Below, in pieces: positions 17,617 through 27,216 of a stretch of 64,000 nt of DNA. The position numbers were made by a program, and so were the translations under genes. Where the stretch lies: the NCBI RefSeq assembly GCF_034134805.1, contig NZ_CP139419.1, positions 744,001-808,000 of the forward strand. Direction: 5' to 3'. Within the stretch, counting starts at the first letter, position 1, and every line of letters starts with the position of its first letter. The DNA is from Streptococcus sp. S5. GTDB taxonomy: Bacteria; Bacillota; Bacilli; Lactobacillales; Streptococcaceae. The notes under the pieces were generated by a model, which saw only the letters and a program-made list of their open reading frames with translations, made no database searches and was not told where the DNA came from.

Positions 17617-17826
17617 CAGAGACATATCAAATCTAGGAAATCTGATAGAGAGCGCGTGGGGCTGGAAATCGCGTAGAGGATAGGTTTGGGACTACTCGTG
17701 ATTCTTTTATGCAAACATAAAACGGTGGCTACGTTAGAGCCAATCAGAGGTGTCCCTCTTTTTTGAGGAACATAAATGAAGGTGGAACCACGTTGCGACG
17801 TCCTTTCGAGGAGGTCGCTTTTTTGA
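17617..17826 (+). promoter_or_regulatory. T-box riboswitch (threonine)
   Basis: The conserved T-box AATGAAGGTGGAACCACG is at 17775-17792. It is followed by the terminator stem GCGAC...GTCGC with T6 at 17795-17826; the T-box competes with this stem when uncharged tRNA binds. Upstream stem I lies at about 17640-17730 with GGGACTACTC as a possible specifier region (ACT = Thr); the exact specifier codon was not proven. Uncharged tRNA-Thr should allow read-through into thrS. Confidence 0.92.
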
Positions 17827-17920
17827 TTTCTTCATGAAGACATCAAAAGGAGTGACGATTCCAATGTTCAAAGACACCTCCCACCCATTTAGCTACTAAA
17901 AACTTTATAAGGAGAAAATC

Positions 17921-19864
17921 ATGATTAAGATTACTTTCCCAGATGGCGCTGTTCGTGAATTCGAATCTGGCGTTACTACTTTTGAAATTGCCCAATCTAT
18001 CAGCAATTCTTTGGCTAAAAAAGCTCTTGCTGGTAAATTCAACGGCAAATTGATTGACACAACTCGTGCCATCACCGAAGATGGAAGCATTGAAATCGTG
18101 ACACCTGATCACGAAGACGCTCTTCCAATCTTGCGTCACTCAGCAGCTCACTTGTTTGCCCAAGCAGCTCGTCGCCTCTTCCCAGATATCCACTTGGGTG
18201 TTGGTCCAGCGATTGAAGATGGTTTCTACTACGATACAGACAACCAAGCTGGTCAAATCTCTAACGAAGACCTTCCTCGTATCGAAGAAGAAATGAAGAA
18301 AATCGTGAAAGAAAACTTCCCATCTGTTCGTGAAGAAGTGACCAAAGATGAAGCGCGTGAAATCTTCAAAAATGATCCATACAAATTAGAATTGATTGAA
18401 GAACACTCAGAAGACGAAGGTGGGTTGACCATCTACCGTCAAGGTGAATACGTTGACCTTTGCCGTGGCCCACACGTCCCATCAACTGGTCGCATCCAAA
18501 TCTTCCACCTTCTTAACGTTGCTGGTGCTTACTGGCGTGGGAATAGCGACAATGCCATGATGCAACGTATCTACGGTACAGCATGGTTTGACAAGAAAGA
18601 CTTGAAGAACTACCTTCAAATGCGTGAAGAAGCTAAGGAACGTGACCACCGTAAACTTGGTAAAGAGCTTGACCTCTTCATGATTTCTCAAGAAGTTGGT
18701 CAAGGTCTTCCATTCTGGTTGCCAAATGGTGCGACCATCCGTCGTGAGTTGGAACGCTATATCGTTGATAAAGAAGTAGCAGCAGGCTACCAACACGTCT
18801 ACACTCCACCAATTGCTTCTGTAGAACTGTATAAAACTTCAGGTCACTGGGATCACTACCGTGAAGACATGTTCCCACCAATGGATATGGGGGATGGAGA
18901 AGAGTTTGTTCTTCGTCCAATGAACTGTCCTCACCACATTGAAGTCTACAAACACCATGTGCACTCTTACCGTGAATTGCCAATCCGTATCGCTGAAATC
19001 GGTATGATGCACCGTTATGAAAAATCTGGTGCTCTGACTGGTTTGCAACGTGTGCGTGAAATGTCTCTGAATGATGGTCATACTTTTGTGGCTCCAGAAC
19101 AAATCGAGGAAGAATTCAAGAAGATCCTTCAATTGATCATCGATGTTTATGAAGACTTTAACTTGACAGATTATCGTTTCCGCTTGTCTTACCGTGATCC
19201 TGAAGACAAACACAAATACTTTGATAACGATGAAATGTGGGAAAATGCTCAACGCATGTTGAAAGCAGCCGTTGATGATATGGGTGTTGAGTACTATGAA
19301 GCTGAAGGAGAAGCAGCCTTCTACGGACCAAAATTGGATATCCAAGTGAAAACAGCTCTTGGTAAAGAAGAAACTCTTTCTACGATCCAATTGGACTTCT
19401 TGCTTCCAGAACGCTTTGATCTTCATTACATTGGAGCAGACGGGGAAGAACACCGTCCAGTCATGATCCACCGTGGGGTAATCTCAACCATGGAACGCTT
19501 TACTGCGATCTTGATTGAAAACTACAAGGGAGCTTTCCCAACCTGGCTTGCCCCTCACCAAGTAACTCTCATCCCAGTATCGAACGAAAAACACGTGGAC
19601 TACGCTTGGGAAGTAGCTAAGAAACTTCGTGACCGTGGTGTCCGTGCCGATGTAGACGAACGCAATGAGAAAATGCAGTTCAAGATTCGTGCTTCTCAAA
19701 CTCAAAAAATTCCTTACCAATTAATCGTTGGTGACAAGGAAATGGAAGAGCAGGCTGTAAACGTTCGCCGTTATGGTCAAAAAGAAACAGAAACCATGCC
19801 GGTAGATACATTTGTAGAATTGATTCTTGCAGATATTGCAAATAAATCTCGTGTTGAGAAATAA
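17921..19864 (+). CDS. thrS: Threonyl-tRNA synthetase
   Basis: A 647-residue class II synthetase charging tRNA-Thr. It has an N-terminal TGS domain (1-60), the editing domain with [10 protein letters not shown] (near 75) and the catalytic core with zinc-ligand motif RPMNCPHH (near 335). The C-terminal anticodon-binding domain starts near 545 ([12 protein letters not shown]). AAGGAG precedes the ATG. Codon use is strongly biased (CGT, GGT, AAC), typical of high expression. Its last codons are present again at 21417-21470. Confidence 0.97.
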   Translation: MIKITFPDGAVREFESGVTTFEIAQSISNSLAKKALAGKFNGKLIDTTRAITEDGSIEIVTPDHEDALPILRHSAAHLFAQAARRLFPDIHLGVGPAIEDGFYYDTDNQAGQISNEDLPRIEEEMKKIVKENFPSVREEVTKDEAREIFKNDPYKLELIEEHSEDEGGLTIYRQGEYVDLCRGPHVPSTGRIQIFHLLNVAGAYWRGNSDNAMMQRIYGTAWFDKKDLKNYLQMREEAKERDHRKLGKELDLFMISQEVGQGLPFWLPNGATIRRELERYIVDKEVAAGYQHVYTPPIASVELYKTSGHWDHYREDMFPPMDMGDGEEFVLRPMNCPHHIEVYKHHVHSYRELPIRIAEIGMMHRYEKSGALTGLQRVREMSLNDGHTFVAPEQIEEEFKKILQLIIDVYEDFNLTDYRFRLSYRDPEDKHKYFDNDEMWENAQRMLKAAVDDMGVEYYEAEGEAAFYGPKLDIQVKTALGKEETLSTIQLDFLLPERFDLHYIGADGEEHRPVMIHRGVISTMERFTAILIENYKGAFPTWLAPHQVTLIPVSNEKHVDYAWEVAKKLRDRGVRADVDERNEKMQFKIRASQTQKIPYQLIVGDKEMEEQAVNVRRYGQKETETMPVDTFVELILADIANKSRVEK

Positions 19865-19898
19865 AACGATCACAGTCTGATAAATATTTTTTAGTAAG

Positions 19899-19932
19899 AA
19901 AAAGCAACAACTATTTCAGTTGTTGCTTTTTC
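19899..19932 (+). terminator. Terminator after thrS
   Basis: AAAAGCAACAACT, loop ATTTC, AGTTGTTGCTTTT with a T-run. Confidence 0.8.
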
Positions 19933-20075
19933 TATTTTGTTTAACCTGAGCTAGTAGTGATCGGTCAAATCGCCACAAATAGTATCCTCATCAACAATCC
20001 TTTCTATCCATGAACTTTTGGATATAGGATATCCTCCCAAGATTTGCTTCCATGAGTTAGATAAGTTGACTATCC

Positions 20076-21125
20076 TCAATCCTTGTCTGCTTCATTTTCT
20101 TTTACGAGATCGTTTTGTGAATCTTTTTCAGAGAGTTTTTGATCGATATACTTGTCAATGTTTTCGTAAAATTCCTTGGTCGTCTCACTATCTAATTTTG
20201 TCGAATTATGGACTTGATTGACTTTCAATTGAACAGATTCAATACCGTAAGAGTCTTGTTTTTGGCGAATGGTTTCTAATTCTTCTTCTGAAATCGGATC
20301 TCCAACAACTGTCAAGACCAATTCATTGCTACTTGACTTGTAGACTTGATTAATGATCGTATGATTGGCAAACTCTTTTCCTACAAACTGTTTGATCCCT
20401 TCTTTTCGTGCTTGATCCATCGTCAGAGTGACTGCTGAATAGCTGGCTGGAAGAACCAATAATACAATCAAGGAGATCAACCCAATTCTCATTTTCATGT
20501 TTAGCTCTTTAAATGAACTTAAGGGAGATTGTCTCATCATAATTCTTGTTCCAACAATATTGATTAGCATGATAAAGACACAGTTGATCAAGAAAAGATA
20601 GAGAGCCCCAAATAAAAATCGTACATTTCCATTAGCTAAACCATAGCCTGCAGTGCAGATAGGTGGCATCAGAGCTGTTGCAATAGCTACTCCTGGCACG
20701 ATATTGTTTGCTTCTTTTTTTCTTGAACCAATGACACCTGCTATCCCACCCGCAATAGCAATGAGAACATCCCAAATGGTTGGAGAGGTTCGTGCAATCA
20801 ATTCGCTACTTGCATAAGATAAGGGAGAAATCCAGAAATATAGAGTCGAGACAAGCAAACTGACCAATACTTGAGTAAATAAAACCCCTAGAGATTGCTT
20901 GATTAAACGCGTATCAAAAATAGCTAAACCAAACCCCAGTCCAATAATCGGTGTCATAAGAGGGGAAATCAGCATGGCTCCAATAATGACAGCTGTTGAA
21001 TTCATATTTAGACCTATAGAGGCAATAAAAATCGAACACATCAAAATCACTGTATCTCTTAATCGAACATGAAGGTCATCATATAGTTTCTCGCGGAATT
21101 CACGTGTTGAATAGTTTCCGGACAT
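20076..21125 (-). CDS. DUF389 family membrane protein
   Basis: A 349-residue protein with about six transmembrane helices in the first 240 residues. Family-typical stretches are AVIIGAMLISPLMTPIIGLG and NNIVPGVAIATALMPPICTA. A soluble C-terminal domain ends in an acidic/lysine-rich tail. The biochemical function of DUF389 proteins is not established. It is on the opposite strand to its neighbours and lies between thrS and a duplicated fragment of the thrS 3' end, suggesting acquisition by insertion. A minus-strand extended -10 (21268-21273) is about 145 bases upstream. Confidence 0.85.
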   Translation of the reverse strand: MSGNYSTREFREKLYDDLHVRLRDTVILMCSIFIASIGLNMNSTAVIIGAMLISPLMTPIIGLGFGLAIFDTRLIKQSLGVLFTQVLVSLLVSTLYFWISPLSYASSELIARTSPTIWDVLIAIAGGIAGVIGSRKKEANNIVPGVAIATALMPPICTAGYGLANGNVRFLFGALYLFLINCVFIMLINIVGTRIMMRQSPLSSFKELNMKMRIGLISLIVLLVLPASYSAVTLTMDQARKEGIKQFVGKEFANHTIINQVYKSSSNELVLTVVGDPISEEELETIRQKQDSYGIESVQLKVNQVHNSTKLDSETTKEFYENIDKYIDQKLSEKDSQNDLVKENEADKD

Positions 21126-21267
21126 TGGTTACTCCTTTTATTTCATATAATCTTGTTTCTGCATGGATGATGGTAGAGAGACTTCTGTCCAAACTGACAT
21201 GTTTTTAATTCTTACCTGTGATTCTTTTGAACATTATCTTTTAAATATCCATCAGTCCATCCTGCAT

Positions 21268-21273
21268 ATTATA
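21268..21273 (-). promoter_or_regulatory. Extended -10 promoter of the DUF389 gene
   Basis: Read on the minus strand TGA-TATAAT; the -35 is weak. It implies a leader of about 135 bases. Confidence 0.45.
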
Positions 21274-21364
21274 TCAAAAATTTTACATTCTTTCTCTGAA
21301 GAAATCAATTCATTTAAAAGATAGAGAAAGGAAGAAATTTTTGTCTCCTTATCTGAAGAAGAAA

Positions 21365-21399
21365 AACGATATCTCCTCTGAAAGTAGATACCGTTTTAA
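21365..21399. terminator. Bidirectional hairpin upstream of the thrS remnant
   Basis: AACGATATCT and AGATACCGTT arms around a 10-base loop, with A-run on one side and TTTTAAT on the other. It lies near the junction of the inserted segment. Confidence 0.45.
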
Positions 21400-21416
21400 T
21401 GTTTAAACAGTATGAG

Positions 21417-21470
21417 TTTGTAGCAGCAATCCTAGCAGATATCGCCAACAAATCACGTGTTGAGAAATAA
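21417..21470 (+). pseudogene. Remnant of a second thrS 3' end
   Basis: Eighteen codons translate to [17 protein letters not shown] and a stop; the intact thrS ends [17 protein letters not shown]. Codons differ at many third positions, so this is a diverged copy rather than a recent duplication. Similarity stops just upstream. It is followed by its own terminator (21481-21512), which is probably the original end of the thrS unit before the DUF389 segment arrived. Confidence 0.85.
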
Positions 21471-21480
21471 TGAACAAAGA

Positions 21481-21512
21481 AAAGATTGAGATTTCATGAT
21501 CTCAGTCTTTTT
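21481..21512 (+). terminator. Terminator after the thrS remnant
   Basis: AAAGATTGAGAT / ATCTCAGTCTTT arms followed by TTGC. Confidence 0.7.
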
Positions 21513-21569
21513 GCTTTGTCTTATTAGAAAGTCCAGCAATTGAGGCTCCACATTTCTGCATAAGTTTGA

Positions 21570-21575
21570 TATAAT
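21570..21575 (+). promoter_or_regulatory. Extended -10 promoter of vicRKX
   Basis: TGA-TATAAT about 50 bases before vicR; no convincing -35. Confidence 0.5.
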
Positions 21576-21626
21576 AAGAAGATAGAGATTGATAAGGAAA
21601 AGTAGCATTAGAAACAGGTATGTAAG

Positions 21627-22328
21627 ATGAAAAAAATATTAGTAGTTGATGATGAAAAACCAATTTCAGATATTATCAAATTTAACATGGCAAAAGAAGG
21701 CTATGAGGTATTGACAGCCTTTGATGGTCGGGAAGCTTTAGAGGTCTTTGCGGCTGAAAATCCGGATATTATTATTCTAGATTTGATGTTGCCAGAGATT
21801 GATGGCTTGGAAGTAGCGCGGACGATTCGTAAGACCAGCAATGTGCCGATCATTGTCCTATCTGCTAAGGATACGGAATTTGATAAGGTCATCGGGCTTG
21901 AAATCGGGGCGGATGACTATGTAACCAAACCCTTCTCGAATCGGGAATTGCAAGCGCGTGTGAAAGCCTTGTTGCGTCGTTCTGAGTTTGCGGCTGATCC
22001 TCAGCTTGAAAATGAGGCCGATACGGAAATTGTCATTGGTGATCTTCACATTCTTCCAGATGCCTTCTTGGTTCAAAAAGGCAACAAAGAATTGGACTTG
22101 ACCCATCGCGAATTTGAATTGCTCTATCACCTTGCGACCCATGTCGGTCAAGTGATGACTCGTGAGCACCTTCTTGAGACGGTGTGGGGCTATGATTACT
22201 TTGGTGATGTTCGGACAGTAGACGTGACGGTTCGTCGTTTGCGTGAAAAAATCGAGGACACACCGGGACGTCCAGAATATATCTTGACCCGCCGTGGTGT
22301 TGGATATTATATGAGAAACAATGATTGA
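21627..22328 (+). CDS. vicR: Response regulator VicR (WalR/YycF)
   Basis: A 233-residue OmpR-type regulator. The receiver domain has acidic residues DD near 8-9, phospho-acceptor Asp52 in [13 protein letters not shown], and Lys in VTKPF. The C-terminal winged-helix DNA-binding domain spans about 130-230 ([29 protein letters not shown]). It controls cell-wall hydrolase and surface genes and is essential in pneumococcus. It overlaps vicK by 8 bases. Confidence 0.96.
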   Translation: MKKILVVDDEKPISDIIKFNMAKEGYEVLTAFDGREALEVFAAENPDIIILDLMLPEIDGLEVARTIRKTSNVPIIVLSAKDTEFDKVIGLEIGADDYVTKPFSNRELQARVKALLRRSEFAADPQLENEADTEIVIGDLHILPDAFLVQKGNKELDLTHREFELLYHLATHVGQVMTREHLLETVWGYDYFGDVRTVDVTVRRLREKIEDTPGRPEYILTRRGVGYYMRNND

Positions 22329-23673
22329 TCAACTAAAACAATTTGTAATGTCGTCGAACTTTGTCTTTGTTCTAATTACGGTTGGGTTTATCATTGTGGT
22401 AGCCTTGCTTTTGTTAGAAAACCGTAGGGACAATATTAAGCTCAGACAATTAAACGCCAAAATTAAGGATCTGATTGCAGGGGACTATTCTGAAGTGGTC
22501 GACATGCAAGGGAGTCCAGAACTGACAGATATGACCAATAGCATTAATGATCTGTCGGAGGTTATTCGCCTGACGCATGAAAACTTGGAACAAGAAACCA
22601 AGCGTTTGACCAGTATCCTTTCTTACATGACAGACGGGGTGCTTGCGACCAACAGACGTGGTCAGATCATCATGGTCAATGAAATGGCAGCCAAGCAATT
22701 GAATGTTAATCCAGATGAGGTGCTTAATACCAGTATTCTGGATTTGCTTTCGCTTGGAGATGACTATGATCTGCGAAGCTTGATTACAGAAGTACCAGAG
22801 TTGACCATCGATTCCCAGGATGAAAATGGGGAATACATAAGTCTTCGTGTGCGCTTTGCCTTGATTCGTCGCGAGTCAGGTTTTATCTCTGGTCTGGTAG
22901 CTGTCTTGCACGATACGACAGAGCAGGACAAGGAAGAGCGGGAACGTCGCCTCTTTGTCTCCAATGTGAGCCATGAATTGCGGACTCCCTTGACCAGTGT
23001 GAAATCCTATCTGGAAGCCCTAGACGATGGCGCTTTGTCAGAGCCAGTAGCACCAGATTTTGTCAAGGTTTCACTCAATGAAACCAACCGCATGATGCGC
23101 ATGGTCACAGATCTTTTGAGTCTTTCTCGAATCGACAATGAAACTAGTCAGTTGGAGATCGAGTTGACCAACTTTACGGCCTTTATCACCTTTATTTTGA
23201 ACCGCTTTGATAAGATCAAGAGTCAATCGCAAGAAGATACCAAGAAGTATGAACTGATCCGGGAATACCCGATCACTCCGATCTGGGTGGAAATTGATAC
23301 GGATAAAATGACCCAGGTGATCGACAATATATTGAACAATGCCATCAAGTACTCACCTGATGGTGGAAAGATCAAGGTAGGGATGAAAACGACAGACGCC
23401 CAGTTGATTATCTCCATCTCAGATGAGGGCTTGGGGATTCCCAAGAAAGACTTGCCGCGCATTTTTGATCGCTTTTACCGAGTGGATAAGGCACGTAGCC
23501 GGGCCCAAGGTGGGACTGGTCTGGGCTTAGCCATTGCTAAGGAGATCGTTAAGCAACACAAAGGCTTTATTTGGGCCAAGAGTGAATATGGCAAGGGATC
23601 TACCTTTACCATTGTCTTGCCGTACGACAAAGATGCGATTAAAGACGACTGGGATACAGAAGAGGAAGAATAA
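22321..23673 (+). CDS. vicK: Sensor histidine kinase VicK (WalK)
   Basis: A 450-residue kinase with the streptococcal architecture: one transmembrane helix (about 13-32), HAMP (about 33-90), a PAS domain (about 95-205), HisKA with phospho-acceptor His218 in [11 protein letters not shown], and HATPase with N-box [22 protein letters not shown] and [11 protein letters not shown]. The near absence of an extracellular domain is normal for this genus. It phosphorylates VicR. Confidence 0.96.
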   Translation: MIDQLKQFVMSSNFVFVLITVGFIIVVALLLLENRRDNIKLRQLNAKIKDLIAGDYSEVVDMQGSPELTDMTNSINDLSEVIRLTHENLEQETKRLTSILSYMTDGVLATNRRGQIIMVNEMAAKQLNVNPDEVLNTSILDLLSLGDDYDLRSLITEVPELTIDSQDENGEYISLRVRFALIRRESGFISGLVAVLHDTTEQDKEERERRLFVSNVSHELRTPLTSVKSYLEALDDGALSEPVAPDFVKVSLNETNRMMRMVTDLLSLSRIDNETSQLEIELTNFTAFITFILNRFDKIKSQSQEDTKKYELIREYPITPIWVEIDTDKMTQVIDNILNNAIKYSPDGGKIKVGMKTTDAQLIISISDEGLGIPKKDLPRIFDRFYRVDKARSRAQGGTGLGLAIAKEIVKQHKGFIWAKSEYGKGSTFTIVLPYDKDAIKDDWDTEEEE

Positions 23674-23680
23674 GGAGTCA

Positions 23681-24490
23681 ATGACAGAAGAGGGATTTAA
23701 GTACAGTATTTTAGCTTCAGGTTCTAGTGGAAATTCTTTCTACCTTGAGACACCAAAGAAAAAACTGCTTATTGATGCAGGGCTCTCAGGGAAAAAGATT
23801 ACGGGACTATTGGCTGAAATTGATCGCAAACCAGAAGATTTAGATGCCATTCTGATTACGCACGAACACTCAGACCATATCCATGGTGTGGGTGTTTTAG
23901 CGCGGAAATATGGGATGGATCTATATGCTAATGAAGCCACTTGGAAGGCTATGGAAGGTACCAAGTATCTAGGAAAGGTCGATGATGCTCAAAAGCATAT
24001 CTTTGAAATGGGGAAGACCAAAACATTTGGCGATATCGATATCGAAAGTTTTGGGGTCAGTCACGATGCTGCAGCCCCTCAATTCTATCGCTTGATGAAG
24101 GATGGGAAGAGCTTTGTCATGCTGACGGATACGGGCTATGTGAGTGATCGCTTAGCAGGAATCGTCGCGGATGCGGATGGCTATCTAATTGAGTCCAACC
24201 ATGATGTAGAAATTCTTCGAGCAGGTTCGTATGCTTGGCGTTTGAAGCAACGGATCTTGTCTGATCTGGGTCACCTTTCTAATGAAGATGGGGCAGATGC
24301 CATGATCCGGACCTTGGGAAATCGTACCAAGAAGATTTATCTGGGGCATTTGTCAAAAGAGAACAATATCAAAGAATTAGCCCATATGACCATGGAGAAC
24401 CAACTGGCCAGAGCAGATCTAGCAGTCGGTCATGATTTTGAGGTGCTGGATACCTCACCAGACACCGCGACCCCTTTGACGAAGATATAA
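23681..24490 (+). CDS. vicX: MBL-fold hydrolase VicX (WalJ/YycJ)
   Basis: A 269-residue metallo-beta-lactamase-fold protein with metal motif THEHSDH (near 60) and further ligand candidates in LTDTG and LGHLS. It is the third gene of the vic operon; YycJ homologues are linked to DNA and cell-wall processes, exact substrate unknown. ATG 23681 follows AAGGAG by 6 bases; a longer frame starting at 23534 runs inside vicK and is not used. Confidence 0.93.
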   Translation: MTEEGFKYSILASGSSGNSFYLETPKKKLLIDAGLSGKKITGLLAEIDRKPEDLDAILITHEHSDHIHGVGVLARKYGMDLYANEATWKAMEGTKYLGKVDDAQKHIFEMGKTKTFGDIDIESFGVSHDAAAPQFYRLMKDGKSFVMLTDTGYVSDRLAGIVADADGYLIESNHDVEILRAGSYAWRLKQRILSDLGHLSNEDGADAMIRTLGNRTKKIYLGHLSKENNIKELAHMTMENQLARADLAVGHDFEVLDTSPDTATPLTKI

Positions 24491-24494
24491 GATA

Positions 24495-24516
24495 GAAAAC
24501 CACCCGCGGGTGGTTT
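24495..24516 (+). terminator. Hairpin after vicX
   Basis: AAACCACCC-GC-GGGTGGTTT palindrome ending in TTTTAAA. The same palindrome recurs at 24778-24797 beyond the repeat element. Confidence 0.6.
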
Positions 24517-24520
24517 TAAA

Positions 24521-24773
24521 TTGAAGACAAATTCAACTTGAAAACTTTTCTTAGGTGAGTACGGACGTCAGCGAACTTCTACGAAGTTCCATGACTAATT
24601 ATTGAGCCTAAGGTCTCAATAATTCCGAGTACCTGAAACGTTATTGTTTCAGGCACTTTACTCACGGCGGAAAGTTTCGGTTTTATCTTGATTCAATCTA
24701 AAAATTGGAACTCATTATTATTTCTCATCAGAATCGCTTAATTTATTTTACTTTAAAATAGTTTGTCTACATT
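24521..24773. repeat. Dispersed 254-bp structured repeat, copy 2
   Basis: Same orientation and ends as 4587-4840. It is again embedded between two copies of a local terminator palindrome (ACCACCC/GGGTGGT). No coding potential. Confidence 0.8.
24542..24677 (+). ncRNA. Multi-branched structured RNA, copy 2
   Basis: Same fold as copy 1. Outer stem AAACTTTTC/GGAAAGTTT keeps pairing by a G-U wobble where copy 1 has G-C. Hairpin 2 is AATTATTGAG/CTCAATAATT here and AGTTTTGAG/CTCAAAACT in copy 1, i.e. paired changes. One A-C mismatch appears in hairpin 3. Confidence 0.6.
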
Positions 24774-24777
24774 ATAG

Positions 24778-24800
24778 AACCACCCGTGGGTGGTTTTTTG
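24778..24800 (+). terminator. Terminator beyond repeat copy 2
   Basis: ACCACCC-GT-GGGTGGT followed by T5. Confidence 0.75.
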
Positions 24801-24835
24801 ATTGCTGTTGAAAATCTAGATAGTTAGTAATGAAT

Positions 24836-24864
24836 TTGCTCTTTACCCAAAATTCGTGTATGAT
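24836..24864 (+). promoter_or_regulatory. Promoter of the lipoprotein gene
   Basis: TTGCTC (24836-24841), 17-base spacer, TATGAT (24859-24864). Confidence 0.55.
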
Positions 24865-24916
24865 AGGAAAGAATGAATTCTGAGTGAGAGTCACGAGAGT
24901 AGAGGAGAGATAATAA

Positions 24917-25468
24917 ATGAAAAAAATGATGTTATTACTGGCTAGTTTGGTTGCTTTAACTGCTTGTAGTCAGTCTAAGCAAGCTACGAAAGAGTCGACT
25001 TCCAATCAAACGACGAAGGAAACAAAAGTATCAGAGTCTTCTAAAGATAAAGAAGAAAAAGGTTTGAAATTTGTAGTAGCACCTCAGTATGAAGGTAAAA
25101 CGTCTGATCTCATCGAGCTAGGAAAAAAATTGGTCAAGGAACATCCTGAACTCGGAAGTGAAGGTAATATGGCGCTCTACTTCACGGGAGCTATTTCTGA
25201 AGGAAGAGCTGCACTCATGCTGGTCAATAAGACAGATGTAGATATCAAGAAAGATTTAAATTTTTCAATTACGTGGTCTTATGATAGCAAGACTATTTTT
25301 GAGAATCAAAAGGTTAGCTATTTCATCAAAGATAGTGGTGAATTACCCTCTCATACAGCAACTATGATATTATTACCATTGAACGAGGAGCAAATGAAGA
25401 TTGTCGATGGAATGTCAGACCCACCTAAGATGAAGCTTCAAATGTCAGATGTGAACGCTGTAGAGTGA
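24917..25468 (+). CDS. Putative lipoprotein
   Basis: A 183-residue protein with a type II signal peptide: MKKMMLLLASLVALTAC, lipobox LTAC with Cys17. A Ser/Thr/Lys/Glu-rich linker (about 18-50) leads to a compact domain of about 130 residues with no family that I recognise. It should be lipid-anchored on the outer face of the membrane. The DUF454 gene follows 33 bases later, perhaps in the same transcript. Confidence 0.8.
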   Translation: MKKMMLLLASLVALTACSQSKQATKESTSNQTTKETKVSESSKDKEEKGLKFVVAPQYEGKTSDLIELGKKLVKEHPELGSEGNMALYFTGAISEGRAALMLVNKTDVDIKKDLNFSITWSYDSKTIFENQKVSYFIKDSGELPSHTATMILLPLNEEQMKIVDGMSDPPKMKLQMSDVNAVE

Positions 25469-25501
25469 TAGCAAAAAATGAATCATACAAAGGAGAAGTA
25501 A

Positions 25502-25888
25502 ATGCGCCTTGTTTATCTTACGATTGGTTTTGTGTCTTTGGGATTAGGAATTATTGGGATTCCTTTACCGATTTTACCGACGACTCCCTTTTTATTGCTA
25601 TCGATGGCCTGCTTTGCTAAAAGTTCCAAACGCTTTGAAGAGTGGCTCTACCAAACCAAGCTTTATCAAACCTATGTAGCGGATTACCGAGAGACCAAAT
25701 CGATTGCCAAAGAACGGAAGAAATGGATCCTTCTTCAGATCTACATTCTGATGGGGATTTCGCTCTTTCTGGCACCGATTATTTGGGTGAAGCTTGCTCT
25801 AGGGGCTTTGACGATTTTTATCACCTATTATCTCTTAAAAGTGATCCCTAATAAGCCTGAAAATCCAACAGAAGAAAATCCTGATTAA
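25502..25888 (+). CDS. DUF454 (YbaN-like) membrane protein
   Basis: A 128-residue protein with the DUF454 signature near the start (GLGIIGIPLPILPTTPFLLL), the conserved CFAKSSKRFEEWLY segment and a C-terminal pair of hydrophobic helices (about 78-115). Function unknown. It is the last host gene before the prophage; its terminator is at 25919-25945. Confidence 0.88.
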   Translation: MRLVYLTIGFVSLGLGIIGIPLPILPTTPFLLLSMACFAKSSKRFEEWLYQTKLYQTYVADYRETKSIAKERKKWILLQIYILMGISLFLAPIIWVKLALGALTIFITYYLLKVIPNKPENPTEENPD

Positions 25889-25918
25889 AATTGGAGAATT
25901 CAGGCCCTAGAACTAGGA

Positions 25919-25945
25919 AAAGAAGTGCGTTCGTGCTTCTTTTTT
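25919..25945 (+). terminator. Terminator after DUF454
   Basis: AGAAGTGC-GTTC-GTGCTTCT with G-U pairs, then T6. Confidence 0.65.
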
Positions 25946-25958
25946 GGTATAAAAGTAA

Positions 25959-25984
25959 AAACCCTTGTGTATCAAGGGTTTTAG
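25959..25984. terminator. Hairpin at the left prophage end
   Basis: AAACCCTTG-TGTAT-CAAGGGTTT with A/T tails on both sides; on the minus strand it would terminate the integrase transcript. Confidence 0.6.
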
Positions 25985-25989
25985 TATGT

Positions 25990-25998
25990 TGACTACGT
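25990..25998. other. Candidate attL core
   Basis: TGACTACGT directly beyond the integrase stop codon. The same nine bases occur at 63988-63996 near the other end of the phage genes, and TTGACTACG is repeated at 26002. Nine bases is short and could be chance. Confidence 0.3.
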
Positions 25999-26004
25999 TT
26001 TTGA

Positions 26005-27129
26005 CTACGCTTCAAGAAATTTTAATAAGCGATCTGCAACATCTGACCGCTGTTTGTCATTTAAGTGTGTGTACATATCGAGTGTCGTTTGGATATTCGA
26101 GTGACCTAATCTATCTGATATCGTTTTAGGTTCTATGCCAGCTTCGAATAACAAACTTGCGTGCGTGTGTCTCAGACTATGCACGCTAAATTGTTTTAGT
26201 TTGTGCTTGCCAAGAAAGTATCGCAGTTCATCCCGAAAATGTGCAAAGTCGAAGTAGCCACCCTTGGTATTGGTGATGACGATATTTTTTGACTTAACAC
26301 CATATTTAAAGAATAGTTTCTTCTGCTCTAATTTCCAATCTTTCAAAATCTGTACCGTACTATCATCTAGCGAGATCGTGCGTGCGCTTCGTTTGGTTTT
26401 TGGCGACTGAGTGGATAGCTTCCCATTAATTGTAACAAGTGTCTTACTAACTGATATCGTCTTGTTTTTAAAATCAATATCAGACCATTCCAGGCCTAGC
26501 AATTCCCCTCGCCTTAATCCAGTATAAGCCAGTGTGTGCCATGCAGTGTATAGGACAGGTCTGGCATCTTTCTTTGCCAGCGTGAGAAATTTGTTTAATT
26601 CCTCTTTAGTGAGTGCGATTTTTTCTTTTCGTGGTTTCTGTTGCTTTGGTCGTATGATCCTATCGACTGGATTGGTCTGGACAATATCCAGATGTACAGC
26701 ATACTTAAATACCCGATTGATGATAGATAGATAATTTAAGTAAGTCACGTATTTCTTACTTAGCTCAATGACAATTTTCTGCATCTTGGCCACGGACACG
26801 CTCTCTATTCGGATATCCTTAAAATGATGCTCTATGATGGCATTGAGATAATTCTTTGTATTCTGGTATGTCGTAGGCTTCACAGTCGTTTCATAACTCT
26901 CCAGCCACATATCAGCTACTTCTTTAAATGTTGGTTTGCTGGAGTGATCTGTAAATCCATTCTCTTCCACAGAGAGCAGTAGCTCTCGTTCTGCTTTCTT
27001 AGCCTCTTTCTGAGTTTTAAACCCTCTACGGGTCGTGCGCCTTTGCTTTCCTGTAAATGGATCAACACCCAGATACGCTTGGAGCATATAGCGTGTTTCT
27101 CCGTCCTTTGTTAAATATTTTTTGATCAT
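26005..27129 (-). CDS. int: Phage tyrosine integrase
   Basis: A 374-residue tyrosine recombinase. An N-terminal arm-binding domain (about 1-60, with GKQRRTTRRGF) and SAM-like core-binding domain (about 65-160) precede the catalytic domain. Catalytic residues are visible: Arg206 in YTGLRRGELLG, HSLRH with His317 and Arg320, His343 in LGHSN, and Tyr353 in LDMYTHL. It integrates and, with an excisionase, excises the prophage. It reads towards the left attachment site, the usual arrangement. Confidence 0.96.
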   Translation of the reverse strand: MIKKYLTKDGETRYMLQAYLGVDPFTGKQRRTTRRGFKTQKEAKKAERELLLSVEENGFTDHSSKPTFKEVADMWLESYETTVKPTTYQNTKNYLNAIIEHHFKDIRIESVSVAKMQKIVIELSKKYVTYLNYLSIINRVFKYAVHLDIVQTNPVDRIIRPKQQKPRKEKIALTKEELNKFLTLAKKDARPVLYTAWHTLAYTGLRRGELLGLEWSDIDFKNKTISVSKTLVTINGKLSTQSPKTKRSARTISLDDSTVQILKDWKLEQKKLFFKYGVKSKNIVITNTKGGYFDFAHFRDELRYFLGKHKLKQFSVHSLRHTHASLLFEAGIEPKTISDRLGHSNIQTTLDMYTHLNDKQRSDVADRLLKFLEA

Positions 27130-27216
27130 GACAATCTACCATTGATATGATATAATCTATATAGATTTCAATATCTTTCCTATCTACCGTCCCGTTTTTC
27201 GGGGCGGTTTTTTTAT
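27128..27216 (+). ncRNA. Predicted ~50-nt plus-strand RNA next to int
   Basis: ATGACA (27128-27133), 17-base spacer and TGA-TATAAT (27151-27156) form a strong plus-strand promoter. About 30 bases after the predicted start, CCGTCCCG-TTTTT-CGGGGCGG plus T7 (27187-27216) is a terminator. One stem position is G-U in the plus RNA but would be A-C in the minus RNA, so the terminator works on the plus strand although both flanking genes are on the minus strand. No reading frame fits. It could be a small antisense or decoy RNA, or a barrier to transcription. Confidence 0.55.

Noticed and set aside
18482..19720. Several 75-210 codon minus-strand frames over thrS
   Set aside because: Shadows caused by strong codon bias of thrS.
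23534..23680. Upstream extension of vicX
   Set aside because: Runs out of frame through vicK; the ATG at 23681 has a Shine-Dalgarno.
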